Source: Melioribacter sp. (lineage in GTDB: Bacteria; Bacteroidota; Ignavibacteria; Ignavibacteriales; Melioribacteraceae). Taken from it: a stretch of DNA of 64,000 nucleotides. Shown in pieces: positions 52,346-61,285 of the stretch; position 1 is the first letter of the stretch; the number at the start of each line of letters is the position of its first letter. The translations under genes were made by a program, and so were the position numbers. The stretch spans positions 68,994 through 132,993 of the forward strand of contig JAOACD010000007.1 of assembly GCA_026417975.1 (NCBI GenBank), read 5' to 3'. The notes under the pieces are model-generated. The model made no database searches. It worked only from the letters and a program-made list of their open reading frames with translations, and was not told where the DNA came from.

Positions 52346-53878
52346 TTACTTAAGAAATAAAGATTTAATAACTTTAGACGAGCTTCCATAATACATCTTA
52401 ATAAAATAAACTCCACTTTGTAATCTATGTAAACTTGGATTCCATTCTAAGGAATAACTACCAGCATTGTAAAACGAATCCGTTAATAATACCACCTTCT
52501 CGCCAAGAATATTGTATACTTCTATTTTAATATGTGAATATACAGGTAAATAAAAACTAATAATTGTTGTTGGATTAAATGGATTTGGGTAATTTTGGAA
52601 CAATTGGAAATCATCTTTCCGAAACTCATTTTCTTTGGAAATACTTGAAACAGGATTATATTCAAAAGCACCTAAGTCTGGAGCATTTCCATAAAATGGC
52701 AATCCTACGTTTACCCCAGCATCAATGAATTGACTATTAGGACTAAGATGCATAAAATCTATATTAGGCAAACCTCCATCAGCATTGCGAGGTGCTGTAG
52801 TAAATAATGGATCAGTGCTGATAAAGTCTGACGCTGAAATTTTGAATGGGCTTAGCCAACTATTCTTTTCTTGAATAGCAAAACTACCTAATTCAACAGA
52901 ACCATTATAAGAAATACAATTTTTTACGATTAATTGTTGTCCAGCATTTAACTGACGCGTTATACGATAGTTTGCTGTTTTATTTCCGAAAGCTGTACAA
53001 TTTAATAAAGTCATCGAGCCAGCATTATTATTTTGGTCAAATCCTTTAGCTTTATTATTAAATGCAAGACAATTTTTTAAAGTAAAATGATGCATAAGAT
53101 TTTGGCTATTACTATTATCACCTCCTCCCATCTTAAAACCATTCCCATTTCCTGAACCAAGTGTACCATCTTTTCTATAACCATTTAAAAAAGACCAACA
53201 ATTTTCTAATACCGTAGTAACATTATCTGCCCCTCTTAAATATCCATCCCAACCATCATCAGAATTCTGCCATGCACGACAACCGTAAAAGTAATTATTT
53301 GTTCCTACAGTTAACTTTGGCGCAAATCCGTCAGCATTACCTTCGCTCGGGTCAGCATTATAAAATGAATCGCAATTAATTACTTTATTATTAGAAGCGC
53401 CGTTACTTAATTGAAGCCCTGAATCCTTATTTTCATAAAAAGCACAATTTTCAATTATATTAAATGAGCCTCCATTTATTTCCATCCCATTATCTCCAGC
53501 GCCCTTAATATCCAATCCTTTTATATACCAGTAACTTGCCCTAAGACTAATACCTTTATTACTACTACTGAAACTCATAGAAGAAAAATCTAATATAGGA
53601 TGCTCTCCTGGATAAGCAAACAGGTAATATCTTTTCTCACTTGTACCCGATTTTGAAGAGCTTATAGTTATTGTTGAACTTAAGTTATAAACTCCCCCTC
53701 TTATAAAAATAGTATCACCTGGCAATGCAACTGAGATAGCTTTCGTAATTGATTTAAAAGGTGAATCAATTGTTCCTCTATTATTATCATCTCCATTTGT
53801 TGAAACGAAAATTTGTGCTTCAATCTTAAAAGAATTTAGCAACAATGTTAAAAAAATAACGTAAAAATTTTTCTTCAT
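52346..53878 (-). CDS. pectate lyase family 9 with type IX sorting tail
   Basis: A 510-residue secreted lyase acting on polygalacturonate. Signal peptide; opening IFVSTNGDDNNRGTIDSPFK; PL9 beta-helix with ADGFAPKLTVGTNNYFYGCR, AWQNSDDGWDGYLRG (calcium-binding Asp run) and GNGFKMGGGDNSNSQNLMHH, where the Lys is the likely catalytic base as in PelL/Pel9A, then LAFNNKAKGFDQNNN; and a tail LFQNYPNPFNPTTIISFYLP, YNILGEKVVLLTDS, SGVYFIKMYYGSSSKVIKS. GGAGAG precedes the ATG. It is the first of two lyase genes, 78 bp after the preceding secreted gene, whose terminator lies in between. Confidence 0.9.
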   Translation of the reverse strand: MKKNFYVIFLTLLLNSFKIEAQIFVSTNGDDNNRGTIDSPFKSITKAISVALPGDTIFIRGGVYNLSSTITISSSKSGTSEKRYYLFAYPGEHPILDFSSMSFSSSNKGISLRASYWYIKGLDIKGAGDNGMEINGGSFNIIENCAFYENKDSGLQLSNGASNNKVINCDSFYNADPSEGNADGFAPKLTVGTNNYFYGCRAWQNSDDGWDGYLRGADNVTTVLENCWSFLNGYRKDGTLGSGNGNGFKMGGGDNSNSQNLMHHFTLKNCLAFNNKAKGFDQNNNAGSMTLLNCTAFGNKTANYRITRQLNAGQQLIVKNCISYNGSVELGSFAIQEKNSWLSPFKISASDFISTDPLFTTAPRNADGGLPNIDFMHLSPNSQFIDAGVNVGLPFYGNAPDLGAFEYNPVSSISKENEFRKDDFQLFQNYPNPFNPTTIISFYLPVYSHIKIEVYNILGEKVVLLTDSFYNAGSYSLEWNPSLHRLQSGVYFIKMYYGSSSKVIKSLFLK

Positions 53879-53906
53879 AACTCTCCTTATAACTAAAAAA
53901 GGGAAA

Positions 53907-53938
53907 AAACCAGCTGAAAAAAATTTTTCAGCTGGTTT
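53907..53938 (-). terminator. terminator between the secreted protein gene and PL9
   Basis: AAACCAGCTGAAAAA and TTTTTCAGCTGGTTT pair as a perfect palindromic stem around two bases (53907-53938). It lies between 53957 (stop of the upstream gene) and the PL9 start. No second promoter is evident for PL9, so partial read-through may set a high ratio of the first product over the lyases. Confidence 0.75.
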
Positions 53939-53956
53939 AATGAAAGAAAAGATTAA

Positions 53957-54814
53957 CTATTTAATTAAAGTCATCTTTTTGGTAGAAATAAAATTATCTG
54001 CCTCAAGTCTATAGAAGTATGTGCCTGAAGGTAAATTACTAGCATCGAAATTAACTGAATGCATGCCTGCGTCTAGTTGTTTTGACAAAATCGTTGCTAT
54101 TTTTTCTCCTAAAGAATTGTAAACTGTCAATTTTACATAGCTCATTTTAGGTAACGTAAAATTAATTGTTGTAGTAGGGTTAAATGGGTTTGGATAGTTT
54201 TGGAACAGAGTAAATTGTAGAGGAATGTTTAGATCATCAACATTTGTACTTACAGCTTTTGTAATAGTAACATCTTCAATATCAAGATCACCGCCATCGG
54301 TTTCATTTGCAAATTTAATTCTATTTGCAGCAGGATCATTAATAACAAGAGTTATTTCCTGACATTTAGTAGTTCCTTGATCAGTCTTAGCTACTAAAGT
54401 CCATGTTTTACCATCATCTGCAGATTTATAAACAGAAACAACTCTATTAATTCCACCTCGCCCTTCTTTAAAAGTTAATTTTCCAATTCCTTTTTCTAAT
54501 TTGGGAGTAATTGCATAACATGGTGGTTCAATACCAGCACCCTGCACTGTTGAAATTTTCGGCATTCTTAATGTTCTGGATGTAGCTGTAATAGTACCGC
54601 ATGCATTTGTAGAACCTCCTAAATAAACTCCAAGAAAAATCCATTCGCCTGACAAAGTTAATTTGTAACTTGTTGGAGTGTTCGGTCCTGGTGAACTTCT
54701 AGGAACAGCTTTAGAAGTATCATCAAAAGTTTCTGTCCAGTAAGCTTCCTGAGCGCTAATGATTGTTACTATTAACAAATTAAATATAAAAAAAAGCTTG
54801 ATAAGTTTATTCAT
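53957..54814 (-). CDS. secreted protein with a beta-sandwich domain and type IX sorting tail
   Basis: A 285-residue protein, with GGAGGA before the ATG, signal peptide (KLIKLFFIFNLLIVTIISAQ), then a domain of about 170 residues starting AYWTETFDDTSKAVPRSSPG and including YKLTLSGEWIFLGVYLGG, VSVYKSADDGKTWTLVAKT and IKFANETDGGDLDIEDVTI. This pattern is that of a jelly-roll domain commonly found with surface enzymes, and it may bind carbohydrate. The tail FTLFQNYPNPFNPTTTINF, YNSLGEKIATILSK, SGTYFYRLEADNFIST is a complete type IX signal. As first gene after the operator, with a terminator after it, it could be an abundant pectin-binding surface protein. No catalytic motif recognised. Confidence 0.75.
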   Translation of the reverse strand: MNKLIKLFFIFNLLIVTIISAQEAYWTETFDDTSKAVPRSSPGPNTPTSYKLTLSGEWIFLGVYLGGSTNACGTITATSRTLRMPKISTVQGAGIEPPCYAITPKLEKGIGKLTFKEGRGGINRVVSVYKSADDGKTWTLVAKTDQGTTKCQEITLVINDPAANRIKFANETDGGDLDIEDVTITKAVSTNVDDLNIPLQFTLFQNYPNPFNPTTTINFTLPKMSYVKLTVYNSLGEKIATILSKQLDAGMHSVNFDASNLPSGTYFYRLEADNFISTKKMTLIK

Positions 54815-54896
54815 ATTTCCTCCAAATAATATTTTTTATTTCACAATGTGCATATAATTATTTGACATAATTAAATTATAGTTTGTTATATCATTA

Positions 54897-54912
54897 AAGT
54901 AAATGTTTACTT
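54897..54912 (-). promoter_or_regulatory. LacI-type operator upstream of the secreted protein and lyases
   Basis: AAGTAAATGTTTACTT, a near perfect palindrome of the LacI-family kind. TTGACA is at 54948-54953 on the minus strand, 36 bases away, the same as at the receptor promoter. The flanks (TTAATTGCTGACTTAA against TTAATTGATGACTTAA) are also conserved. The -10 region is less clear here. Confidence 0.72.
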
Positions 54913-54987
54913 AATTGCTGACTTAACTTGTGAAATTTTATCTTTTTTGTCAAGTTAAATTTAGAGTAGAAAGAATATGTCTACAAA

Positions 54988-55575
54988 TCAATGTATATAA
55001 TTTCTTACGTCAGTAACTATCATATTTGCTTGTAATGCTGCTTCTATTCCTAAATCACCATCTTCAAATACCTGACAATATTCAGGCTGAATTTTAAGTT
55101 CTTTTGCTGCTTGAAGGAATATATCGGGGGCAGGTTTTGGTTTAATAGAATCGTCTGCTGTTAAAATTACATTAAATTGTTTATCTATTCCCAAAATTTT
55201 TAATTCTTCATAAACTACCTTTCTTGTTCCTCCAGAGACAACAGCCATTGGTAGAACATTTTGATATTTTTTAACAATCTCAACAACTTCGTTTATTGGC
55301 TTGATATCGCTAATATTATTTAAGAAATATTCATGTTTAGCACTTATGATTTCATGAGGATTAAAATTAAGTTTTTCTTCTTCTATTAAGATTTGGACAA
55401 TATCTAATTCTTTCATTCCTTTTTTTGAAAAAAAGAAATTATAATCAAAAGGTAACCCGTATTTTTTCATTGAATATTCCCAGGCTTTCATATGAAGCGG
55501 CATAGAGTCCGCTAACGTACCATCACAATCGAAGATTAGTGCTTTTGCAGAAGGGTGAATAGGTATTAAACTCAT
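54988..55575 (-). CDS. HAD-superfamily phosphatase (beta-phosphoglucomutase-like)
   Basis: A 195-residue HAD hydrolase: LIFDCDGTLADSMPLHMKAW (motif I, DxDGT with nucleophile Asp15 or so), helical cap in residues 20-80, VVSGGTRKVV (motif II), KPAPDIFLQAA (motif III Lys) and VFEDGDLGIEAALQANM (motif IV). It belongs to the YqaB/YcjU-like group that dephosphorylates small sugar phosphates. It ends the arabinose operon, one base after araA, so it may clear stray pentose phosphates such as ribulose-5-phosphate or arabinose-phosphates. Mutase activity is less likely without the full specific cap motif. Confidence 0.85.
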   Translation of the reverse strand: MSLIPIHPSAKALIFDCDGTLADSMPLHMKAWEYSMKKYGLPFDYNFFFSKKGMKELDIVQILIEEEKLNFNPHEIISAKHEYFLNNISDIKPINEVVEIVKKYQNVLPMAVVSGGTRKVVYEELKILGIDKQFNVILTADDSIKPKPAPDIFLQAAKELKIQPEYCQVFEDGDLGIEAALQANMIVTDVRNYIH

Positions 55576-55576
55576 A

Positions 55577-57067
55577 TCAACTAAAGTATTGCTCGTTCCA
55601 CATTAATTCTTTTTTAAACTGAGATATATCAGTTTTATCATTTATTAATAGGAATTCAATCCCTGCAATCTGGGCAAAATCTTCAATGAACTCTGAAGTA
55701 ACTGATTTAGTGAAAACAGTATGATGTGCACCACCTGCTAATATCCAGGCTTCTGCAGCTTCTTTTAGATTTGGTTTTGGAATCCATAGAGCACGAGCTA
55801 CTGGGAGCTTTGGCATCTGGTTTTTTAACGAAATTACTTTTACTTCATTTACAATCATTCTAAATCTATTCCCCATATCAATGATAGAGACATTCAATGC
55901 TTCACCTTCACTTACATCAAATATTAGTCTTGGCGGATCTTCTTTACCACCTATACTCAATGGGTAGATTTCAAGCTTTGGCTTTCCACTAGCAAGGGAC
56001 TCACAAACTTCGAGCATATGTGCTCCTAAAACCATCATATTACCAGGTTCAAAATGATAGGTATAATCTTCCATAAAAGAAGTACCCCCATTTAGTCCTA
56101 TCGACATAACTTTAATAGCTCTTACAAGTGCAGCTGTTTTCCAATCACCTTCGGCACCAAATCCATAACCTTCTGCCATCAATCTCTGGACTGCTAATCC
56201 TGGAAGTTGTTTTAATCCATGTAGATTCTCAAAAGTTGTTGTGAATGCTTTAAAGTTACCATCCTGCAAAAAATTTCTTAAACCAATCTCAATTTTAGCA
56301 GCATCTACTAAGTTCGAAAATTTCTCTCCATCTTTTTGTAACTTATCGGAAACATCATACTTATTAAAATACTCTTCTATTAATTCTTTTACTTCGTTAT
56401 CTTTGACTTTGTTAATATAATCAACAAGATCTCCAACTCCATAACCATTAACAGAGTAACCAAATTTAATTTGAGCTTCTACTTTATCCCCTTCAGTTAC
56501 TGCGACTTCTCTCATATTATCTCCAAAACGGGCAATTTTAGCACCCTGTGCATCTTGCCAAGCTAGTGCCGCTCTCATCCAAATTGACAATTTTTTTTGA
56601 ACTTCTTCATCTTGCCAATGGCCAACTATTACTTTTCTTCTCTTCTTCATTCTCGTACAAATATATCCAAACTCTCTATCACCATGAGCAGATTGATTAA
56701 GATTCATAAAATCCATATCAATAGTATTCCATGGTATATCTCTATTAAATTGTGTATGTAAATGAACAAAAGGTTTAGTTAAAACATTTAGTCCTGCTAT
56801 CCACATCTTTGCAGGGGAAAAAGTATGCATCCATAAGATTAATCCAACACAATTCTTATTACTATTTGCTTCGAGACATAAGTTATAAATATCTTCTGGT
56901 GTTGTTAATACTGGTTTTAACAGAATTTTAATTGGAAGCTTTCCAGAATTATTAAGCCCATCAACTATAGTCTGCGAATTTTTAGCCACCTGTTTTAATG
57001 CTTCTTGACCGTACAAATGTTGACTACCAGTAATAAACCAAGATTCATAGTTATTTATGTCAATCAT
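55577..57067 (-). CDS. araA: L-arabinose isomerase
   Basis: Converts L-arabinose to L-ribulose, metal-dependent (Mn2+), in the cytoplasm. 496 residues, matching the family (about 500). The start [20 protein letters not shown] is highly specific, [15 protein letters not shown] and [12 protein letters not shown] follow; metal ligands are in [20 protein letters not shown] (Glu) and [20 protein letters not shown] (Glu, His), and [15 protein letters not shown] closes. It overlaps araD by four bases. Together with araB and araD it makes the classic bacterial arabinose route to xylulose-5-phosphate. Confidence 0.97.
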   Translation of the reverse strand: MIDINNYESWFITGSQHLYGQEALKQVAKNSQTIVDGLNNSGKLPIKILLKPVLTTPEDIYNLCLEANSNKNCVGLILWMHTFSPAKMWIAGLNVLTKPFVHLHTQFNRDIPWNTIDMDFMNLNQSAHGDREFGYICTRMKKRRKVIVGHWQDEEVQKKLSIWMRAALAWQDAQGAKIARFGDNMREVAVTEGDKVEAQIKFGYSVNGYGVGDLVDYINKVKDNEVKELIEEYFNKYDVSDKLQKDGEKFSNLVDAAKIEIGLRNFLQDGNFKAFTTTFENLHGLKQLPGLAVQRLMAEGYGFGAEGDWKTAALVRAIKVMSIGLNGGTSFMEDYTYHFEPGNMMVLGAHMLEVCESLASGKPKLEIYPLSIGGKEDPPRLIFDVSEGEALNVSIIDMGNRFRMIVNEVKVISLKNQMPKLPVARALWIPKPNLKEAAEAWILAGGAHHTVFTKSVTSEFIEDFAQIAGIEFLLINDKTDISQFKKELMWNEQYFS

Positions 57068-57777
57068 TTTTTCACCTTAAAATTTGTTTGACCATAATAG
57101 GCATTGGGCCCATGTTTTCGTTCAAAGTGTTTTTTTAGAATATAATTAGGTAAAACTTTCAATCTAGGATTAATTAACAAAGAACCAAAAGCTAATTGAG
57201 CAATATATTCAAGTAATTGAGCATTTTTCACAGAATCTGCAGGAGTTTCACCCCATGTAAATGGAGCATGGCCTGCAACTAATACTCCTGGAACTTCAAT
57301 AGGATTTATATTTTCACTCTTAAATCTCTCAACAATTACTTTTCCTGTATTCTTTTCGTACTCTTTTACTACTTCAGATTTTTTCAAAAGCCGAGTTATA
57401 GGAACACTCCCATAAAAAGTATCTGCATGGGTAGTACCTAAACACGGAATTTCATTTCTTGCTTGTGCGAAGACTGTAGCATAAAGACTATGAGTATGTG
57501 TAATTCCTCCTATTGACTTAAAAGCTTTGTATAATTCTAAATGTGTCGGAGTATCTGATGAAGGCCTATATTTCCCTTCAACTATATTTCCATCCAAATC
57601 GACTACAACCATGTCCTGAATTTTCATTTTCCTATAATCAATTCCACTTGGTTTAATCACAATTAAATTTTGCGAGCGGTCTATTCCACTAACATTACCA
57701 AAAGAATGTATAACTAAACCACTTTTATATAAATCGATATTTGCTTCTAGAACTTGCTTTTTTAATTTTTCCAACAT
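57064..57777 (-). CDS. araD: L-ribulose-5-phosphate 4-epimerase
   Basis: Epimerises L-ribulose-5-phosphate to D-xylulose-5-phosphate, Zn-dependent aldolase-like class II fold. 237 residues. [35 protein letters not shown], the zinc His pair in [30 protein letters not shown] and the third His in [12 protein letters not shown]. It starts ten bases after araB and overlaps araA. Confidence 0.96.
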   Translation of the reverse strand: MLEKLKKQVLEANIDLYKSGLVIHSFGNVSGIDRSQNLIVIKPSGIDYRKMKIQDMVVVDLDGNIVEGKYRPSSDTPTHLELYKAFKSIGGITHTHSLYATVFAQARNEIPCLGTTHADTFYGSVPITRLLKKSEVVKEYEKNTGKVIVERFKSENINPIEVPGVLVAGHAPFTWGETPADSVKNAQLLEYIAQLAFGSLLINPRLKVLPNYILKKHFERKHGPNAYYGQTNFKVKK

Positions 57778-57786
57778 ATTACAATA

Positions 57787-59490
57787 TTAAATTAATTCTT
57801 TTTTTACTTCATCTCTAATAAGTAACAAATCTTTCATTACATTAAACATAGAGCCTTTCCACTCTTTAGTTCCAAATGCATCATGAAGTTGCTTATACAA
57901 TGAATAAAGTTTCTTATAAATTTGATTATGCTTAATATTTGGTTTATAAATCTTACTAATACCTGTCATAGCTTGTTGGGCCTCTTTAATGCTATCATAT
58001 CCACCATTTTTCTTTCCAGCTGCAACTGCCGCAAAAATTGCTGCACCTAAGGCAGGGGTTTGTTCGCTCCTAGAGATTTTCATTTCTCTACCTATTACAT
58101 CTGCATATATTTGCATCATTAAAGAATTTTTTACAGCAAGTCCACCACAATTTATCACGTCATCTATTTTAACGCCATATTTTTCAATTCTGTCAATTAT
58201 AGTCAACGCACCAAATGCTGTAGCTTCGATTAAAGCTCTATAAATTTCATGTGGTGTAGTATGAAGTGTTTGACCTAAAAGTAAACCTGTTAATCTAACA
58301 TCGACAAGAATAGTTCTATTTCCATTATTCCAATCTAAAGCTAACAATCCAGATTCTCCAGGTAAAAGCTCAGAAGCTGCCTTTTCGAGATTAGAAAATT
58401 TTTCTTCCTGTGTAGTACCATATTTTTCTGGGGTAAGGTAATTTACAAACCACAAGAGTATATCACCAACAGCAGATTGACCTGCTTCTATACCATAATA
58501 ATTACTTATCACAGAACCGTCCACAATACCACACACACCTGGGATATCATTCAATACTTTTGAGTTAGGCCAAATCATAATATCACACGTACTAGTTCCA
58601 ATGATCTTAACCATAGTATTTTCTTTTATACCTGCGCCTACTGCTCCCATATGTGCATCAAAAGCTCCAACTGCAATAGCTACATTTTCTGATAAACCTA
58701 ATTTTTGAGCCCATTGTTTTGACAAATAACCAGCCAAAGTCTCAGCTCCATAAGTTTTTTCATATAATCTATCTCTCAATTTTCCTAATCCTGGAGACAA
58801 TCTTTCCAAAAATTCTTTATCTGGTAAACCGCCCCATTGCAAATTATAAATTGCTTTATGCCCTGCAGCGCAAGTACTTCTTCTGATTTCTTCGGGTTTA
58901 GTTTTCCCAGTCAAAACAGCTGGGATCCAATCGCATATTTCTACCCAGCTATATGTATCATTGAAAAGTTCTTCGTCTATATTTTTGCAATGAAGAATTT
59001 TACTCCAAAACCATTCTGAAGAATATTTTCCTCCAATCTTAGACAGATATTCTGGTCTTATCTCTTCTGCTAATTGTGTTATTTTTTCAGCCTCTGCAAA
59101 ACTTGTATGATCCTTCCATAGCCAAACTAAGGCATTAAGATTATTTTTATATTTTTCTTTTAAACACATGGGGTTTCCATTTTCGTCTACTGGCATTGGA
59201 CTACTTCCTGTAGTATCAACACCAATCCCAATTACATCTAAGTTATTAAAGTCAGGTTCTATTTGTTTAGCTTTTTTCAGTGCCTCTTTAATAATAAATT
59301 CAATACCTAGTATATAATCGTTTGGATTTTGTCTTGCTAAGTGTGGATTTTCTTCATCGATAATAACTCCATCATTTCCAGATGGGTAAGGAAATACAAC
59401 GCTTGCTAATTCCTTTCCATCAGAAACTCTTACGATTAAAGAGCGACAGGAATTTGTTCCAAAATCTAAACCAATTACATATTTACTCAT
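57787..59490 (-). CDS. araB: ribulokinase
   Basis: ATP-dependent phosphorylation of L-ribulose at C5. 567 residues. FGGY-fold start YVIGLDFGTNSCRSLIVRVS, KEKYKNNLNALVWLWKDHTS, ISKIGGKYSSEWFWSKILH, CDWIPAVLTGKTKPEEIRRS, AGHKAIYNLQWGGLP, FDAHMGAVGAGIKENTMVKI, GTSTCDIMIWPN, and EATAFGALTIIDRIEKYGVK, all close to the AraB family. AGGTGAAAA precedes the ATG. It is 20 bp after the transporter gene. Confidence 0.96.
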   Translation of the reverse strand: MSKYVIGLDFGTNSCRSLIVRVSDGKELASVVFPYPSGNDGVIIDEENPHLARQNPNDYILGIEFIIKEALKKAKQIEPDFNNLDVIGIGVDTTGSSPMPVDENGNPMCLKEKYKNNLNALVWLWKDHTSFAEAEKITQLAEEIRPEYLSKIGGKYSSEWFWSKILHCKNIDEELFNDTYSWVEICDWIPAVLTGKTKPEEIRRSTCAAGHKAIYNLQWGGLPDKEFLERLSPGLGKLRDRLYEKTYGAETLAGYLSKQWAQKLGLSENVAIAVGAFDAHMGAVGAGIKENTMVKIIGTSTCDIMIWPNSKVLNDIPGVCGIVDGSVISNYYGIEAGQSAVGDILLWFVNYLTPEKYGTTQEEKFSNLEKAASELLPGESGLLALDWNNGNRTILVDVRLTGLLLGQTLHTTPHEIYRALIEATAFGALTIIDRIEKYGVKIDDVINCGGLAVKNSLMMQIYADVIGREMKISRSEQTPALGAAIFAAVAAGKKNGGYDSIKEAQQAMTGISKIYKPNIKHNQIYKKLYSLYKQLHDAFGTKEWKGSMFNVMKDLLLIRDEVKKELI

Positions 59491-59510
59491 TTTTCACCTT
59501 TAATAATTAA

Positions 59511-61265
59511 TCAGCCTGTAAAGTATAAATAAGCAAATAAAATACATAACAAAACAATAGCAGATGCAATAACATCCCATTTGTTCCAGCTTGCTCTTGT
59601 TTCTTTTCTGTGCTCTTCAGACATTGTTGAAAAAGTTAAATCCTTCAATTTTTCATAGGAAGGTTCTTCGGTAGCATAGCTAACTACTACCATCACAATC
59701 AAACTAATAAGAAATATCAATAAACTATAATATTGGAAATAAATATTATTAATTATCCACAAGAAAGAACCTTCTGGGTATTGAAAACCTTTAATAAGTT
59801 TTACAGGTGTATCAATAGCTAGCCTAAATAATCCAAGAGCAAATCCTGTATACAAAGCAGCGAGACAACCTTTTGCATTTAATCTTTTATGTAACACCCC
59901 AGCAAAAAAGACTACAAAAATTGGTGGGGCAAGATATGCTTGTACACCCTGAAGATAATCATATAAACCTTTCCCCCCACGAATAACCGGTAACCATAAT
60001 AAACCAATAAGTACCATAACAGCTGTTGCTATTCTACCAACCCAAACTAATCTTTCTTGAGATACATTTGGATGTAATCTTGAATAAAAATCGATAGTAA
60101 ATAATGTAGAACTTGCATTGAAAGCTCCTGCCAGCGAACTCATTAGTGCTGCTAATAGACCTGCTACAACAATTCCTCTTACACCAATAGGAAGAACGTG
60201 AGCCACCATCAATGGGAAAGCCTGTTGTGCATTATCCCTTATTATATTTCCATTTGAATCTAATAAAGTTTGTTGAATTGCTGGTATTTTACCACTTACT
60301 GCCAATCCATAACAAATTATTCCTGGAATAATGAATATAAAAACTGGGAGTAATTTAAAGAAAGCAGCAGCAATCGAACCCCTACGTGCTTGAGTTTCGT
60401 TAGGTGCTGCAAGCACTCTTTGAACAATATATTGATCGGTTGTCCAATACCATAAGCCAATTATAGGTGCACAAAATAACATTCCGACCCAAGGATAATT
60501 GTCATTAAAATACCATGCCATTTTACCAGCTTCCTTTATTGGGGCCCAAGTTCCCTCAACCCCTGCAGGAACAAGCGGCTTCCACAAATTAAACATTTCT
60601 GAGCCAACAATTGCTTTTAGCTCACTCCAACCTCCAATTGCTTGTAATCCAAAAAAAGTAACAAGAGCAGAACCTACAATTAAGATTATTGTCTGAAGTG
60701 CTTCTGTATAAGCTACAGCGCTCATACCGCCTAAAATTGTATAAAGCCCTGTTACAACAATAACAAGAATAGAACCTATCCAAAAGCTATCCATGCCCAT
60801 AAAATTTATATCTGGTAGAAGAACAGCAAAAACAACCCCTCCCGCAAAAACTCCTACAGCAATTTTAGTTAAAATATATGCAACTAAAGAAATACCTGAA
60901 AGAACAACCCTTGCCCTTGGTGAAAATCTTTTTTCTAAGAATTCAGGCATTGTAAAAACTTTTGATCTTAAATAGAATGGAACCATTACCCATGCTAAAA
61001 CAAGTAAACACCATGCATGTAATTCGTAATGAGCCATTGCAACACCATCTGTAGCCCCCGAACCAGCTAATCCTACAAGATGTTCAGAACCTATGTTTGA
61101 CGCAAATATTGATGCTCCAACTATAAACCAACCTAAACTTCGTCCAGCTAAAAAATATTCATCAGATGTTTGCTTTTGTCTCTTTATAACCCACCAAGCT
61201 AAACCAAGAATTATAGCAAAGTAACCGGCTATAACAAGCCAGTCTATTGTAGTAAGTACCCCCAT
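59511..61265 (-). CDS. sodium/solute symporter (SSS family), probable L-arabinose transporter
   Basis: Inner-membrane Na+/sugar symporter with 13-14 helices, 584 residues. SDEYFLAGRSLGWFIVGASI is the family start; FASNIGSEHLVGLAGSGATDG, VPFYLRSKVFTMPEFLEKRF, YTILGGMSAVAYTEALQTII, TDQYIVQRVLAAPNETQARR and AALMSSLAGAFNASSTLFTI match SGLT/vSGLT-like transporters including the second sodium-site Ser/Thr in the last. It is the second gene of the galM-araBDA operon, 20 bp from each neighbour, which points to L-arabinose, though galactose or xylose uptake cannot be excluded. Confidence 0.9.
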   Translation of the reverse strand: MGVLTTIDWLVIAGYFAIILGLAWWVIKRQKQTSDEYFLAGRSLGWFIVGASIFASNIGSEHLVGLAGSGATDGVAMAHYELHAWCLLVLAWVMVPFYLRSKVFTMPEFLEKRFSPRARVVLSGISLVAYILTKIAVGVFAGGVVFAVLLPDINFMGMDSFWIGSILVIVVTGLYTILGGMSAVAYTEALQTIILIVGSALVTFFGLQAIGGWSELKAIVGSEMFNLWKPLVPAGVEGTWAPIKEAGKMAWYFNDNYPWVGMLFCAPIIGLWYWTTDQYIVQRVLAAPNETQARRGSIAAAFFKLLPVFIFIIPGIICYGLAVSGKIPAIQQTLLDSNGNIIRDNAQQAFPLMVAHVLPIGVRGIVVAGLLAALMSSLAGAFNASSTLFTIDFYSRLHPNVSQERLVWVGRIATAVMVLIGLLWLPVIRGGKGLYDYLQGVQAYLAPPIFVVFFAGVLHKRLNAKGCLAALYTGFALGLFRLAIDTPVKLIKGFQYPEGSFLWIINNIYFQYYSLLIFLISLIVMVVVSYATEEPSYEKLKDLTFSTMSEEHRKETRASWNKWDVIASAIVLLCILFAYLYFTG

Positions 61266-61285
61266 AGCATCCTCTTAATTTGTGA

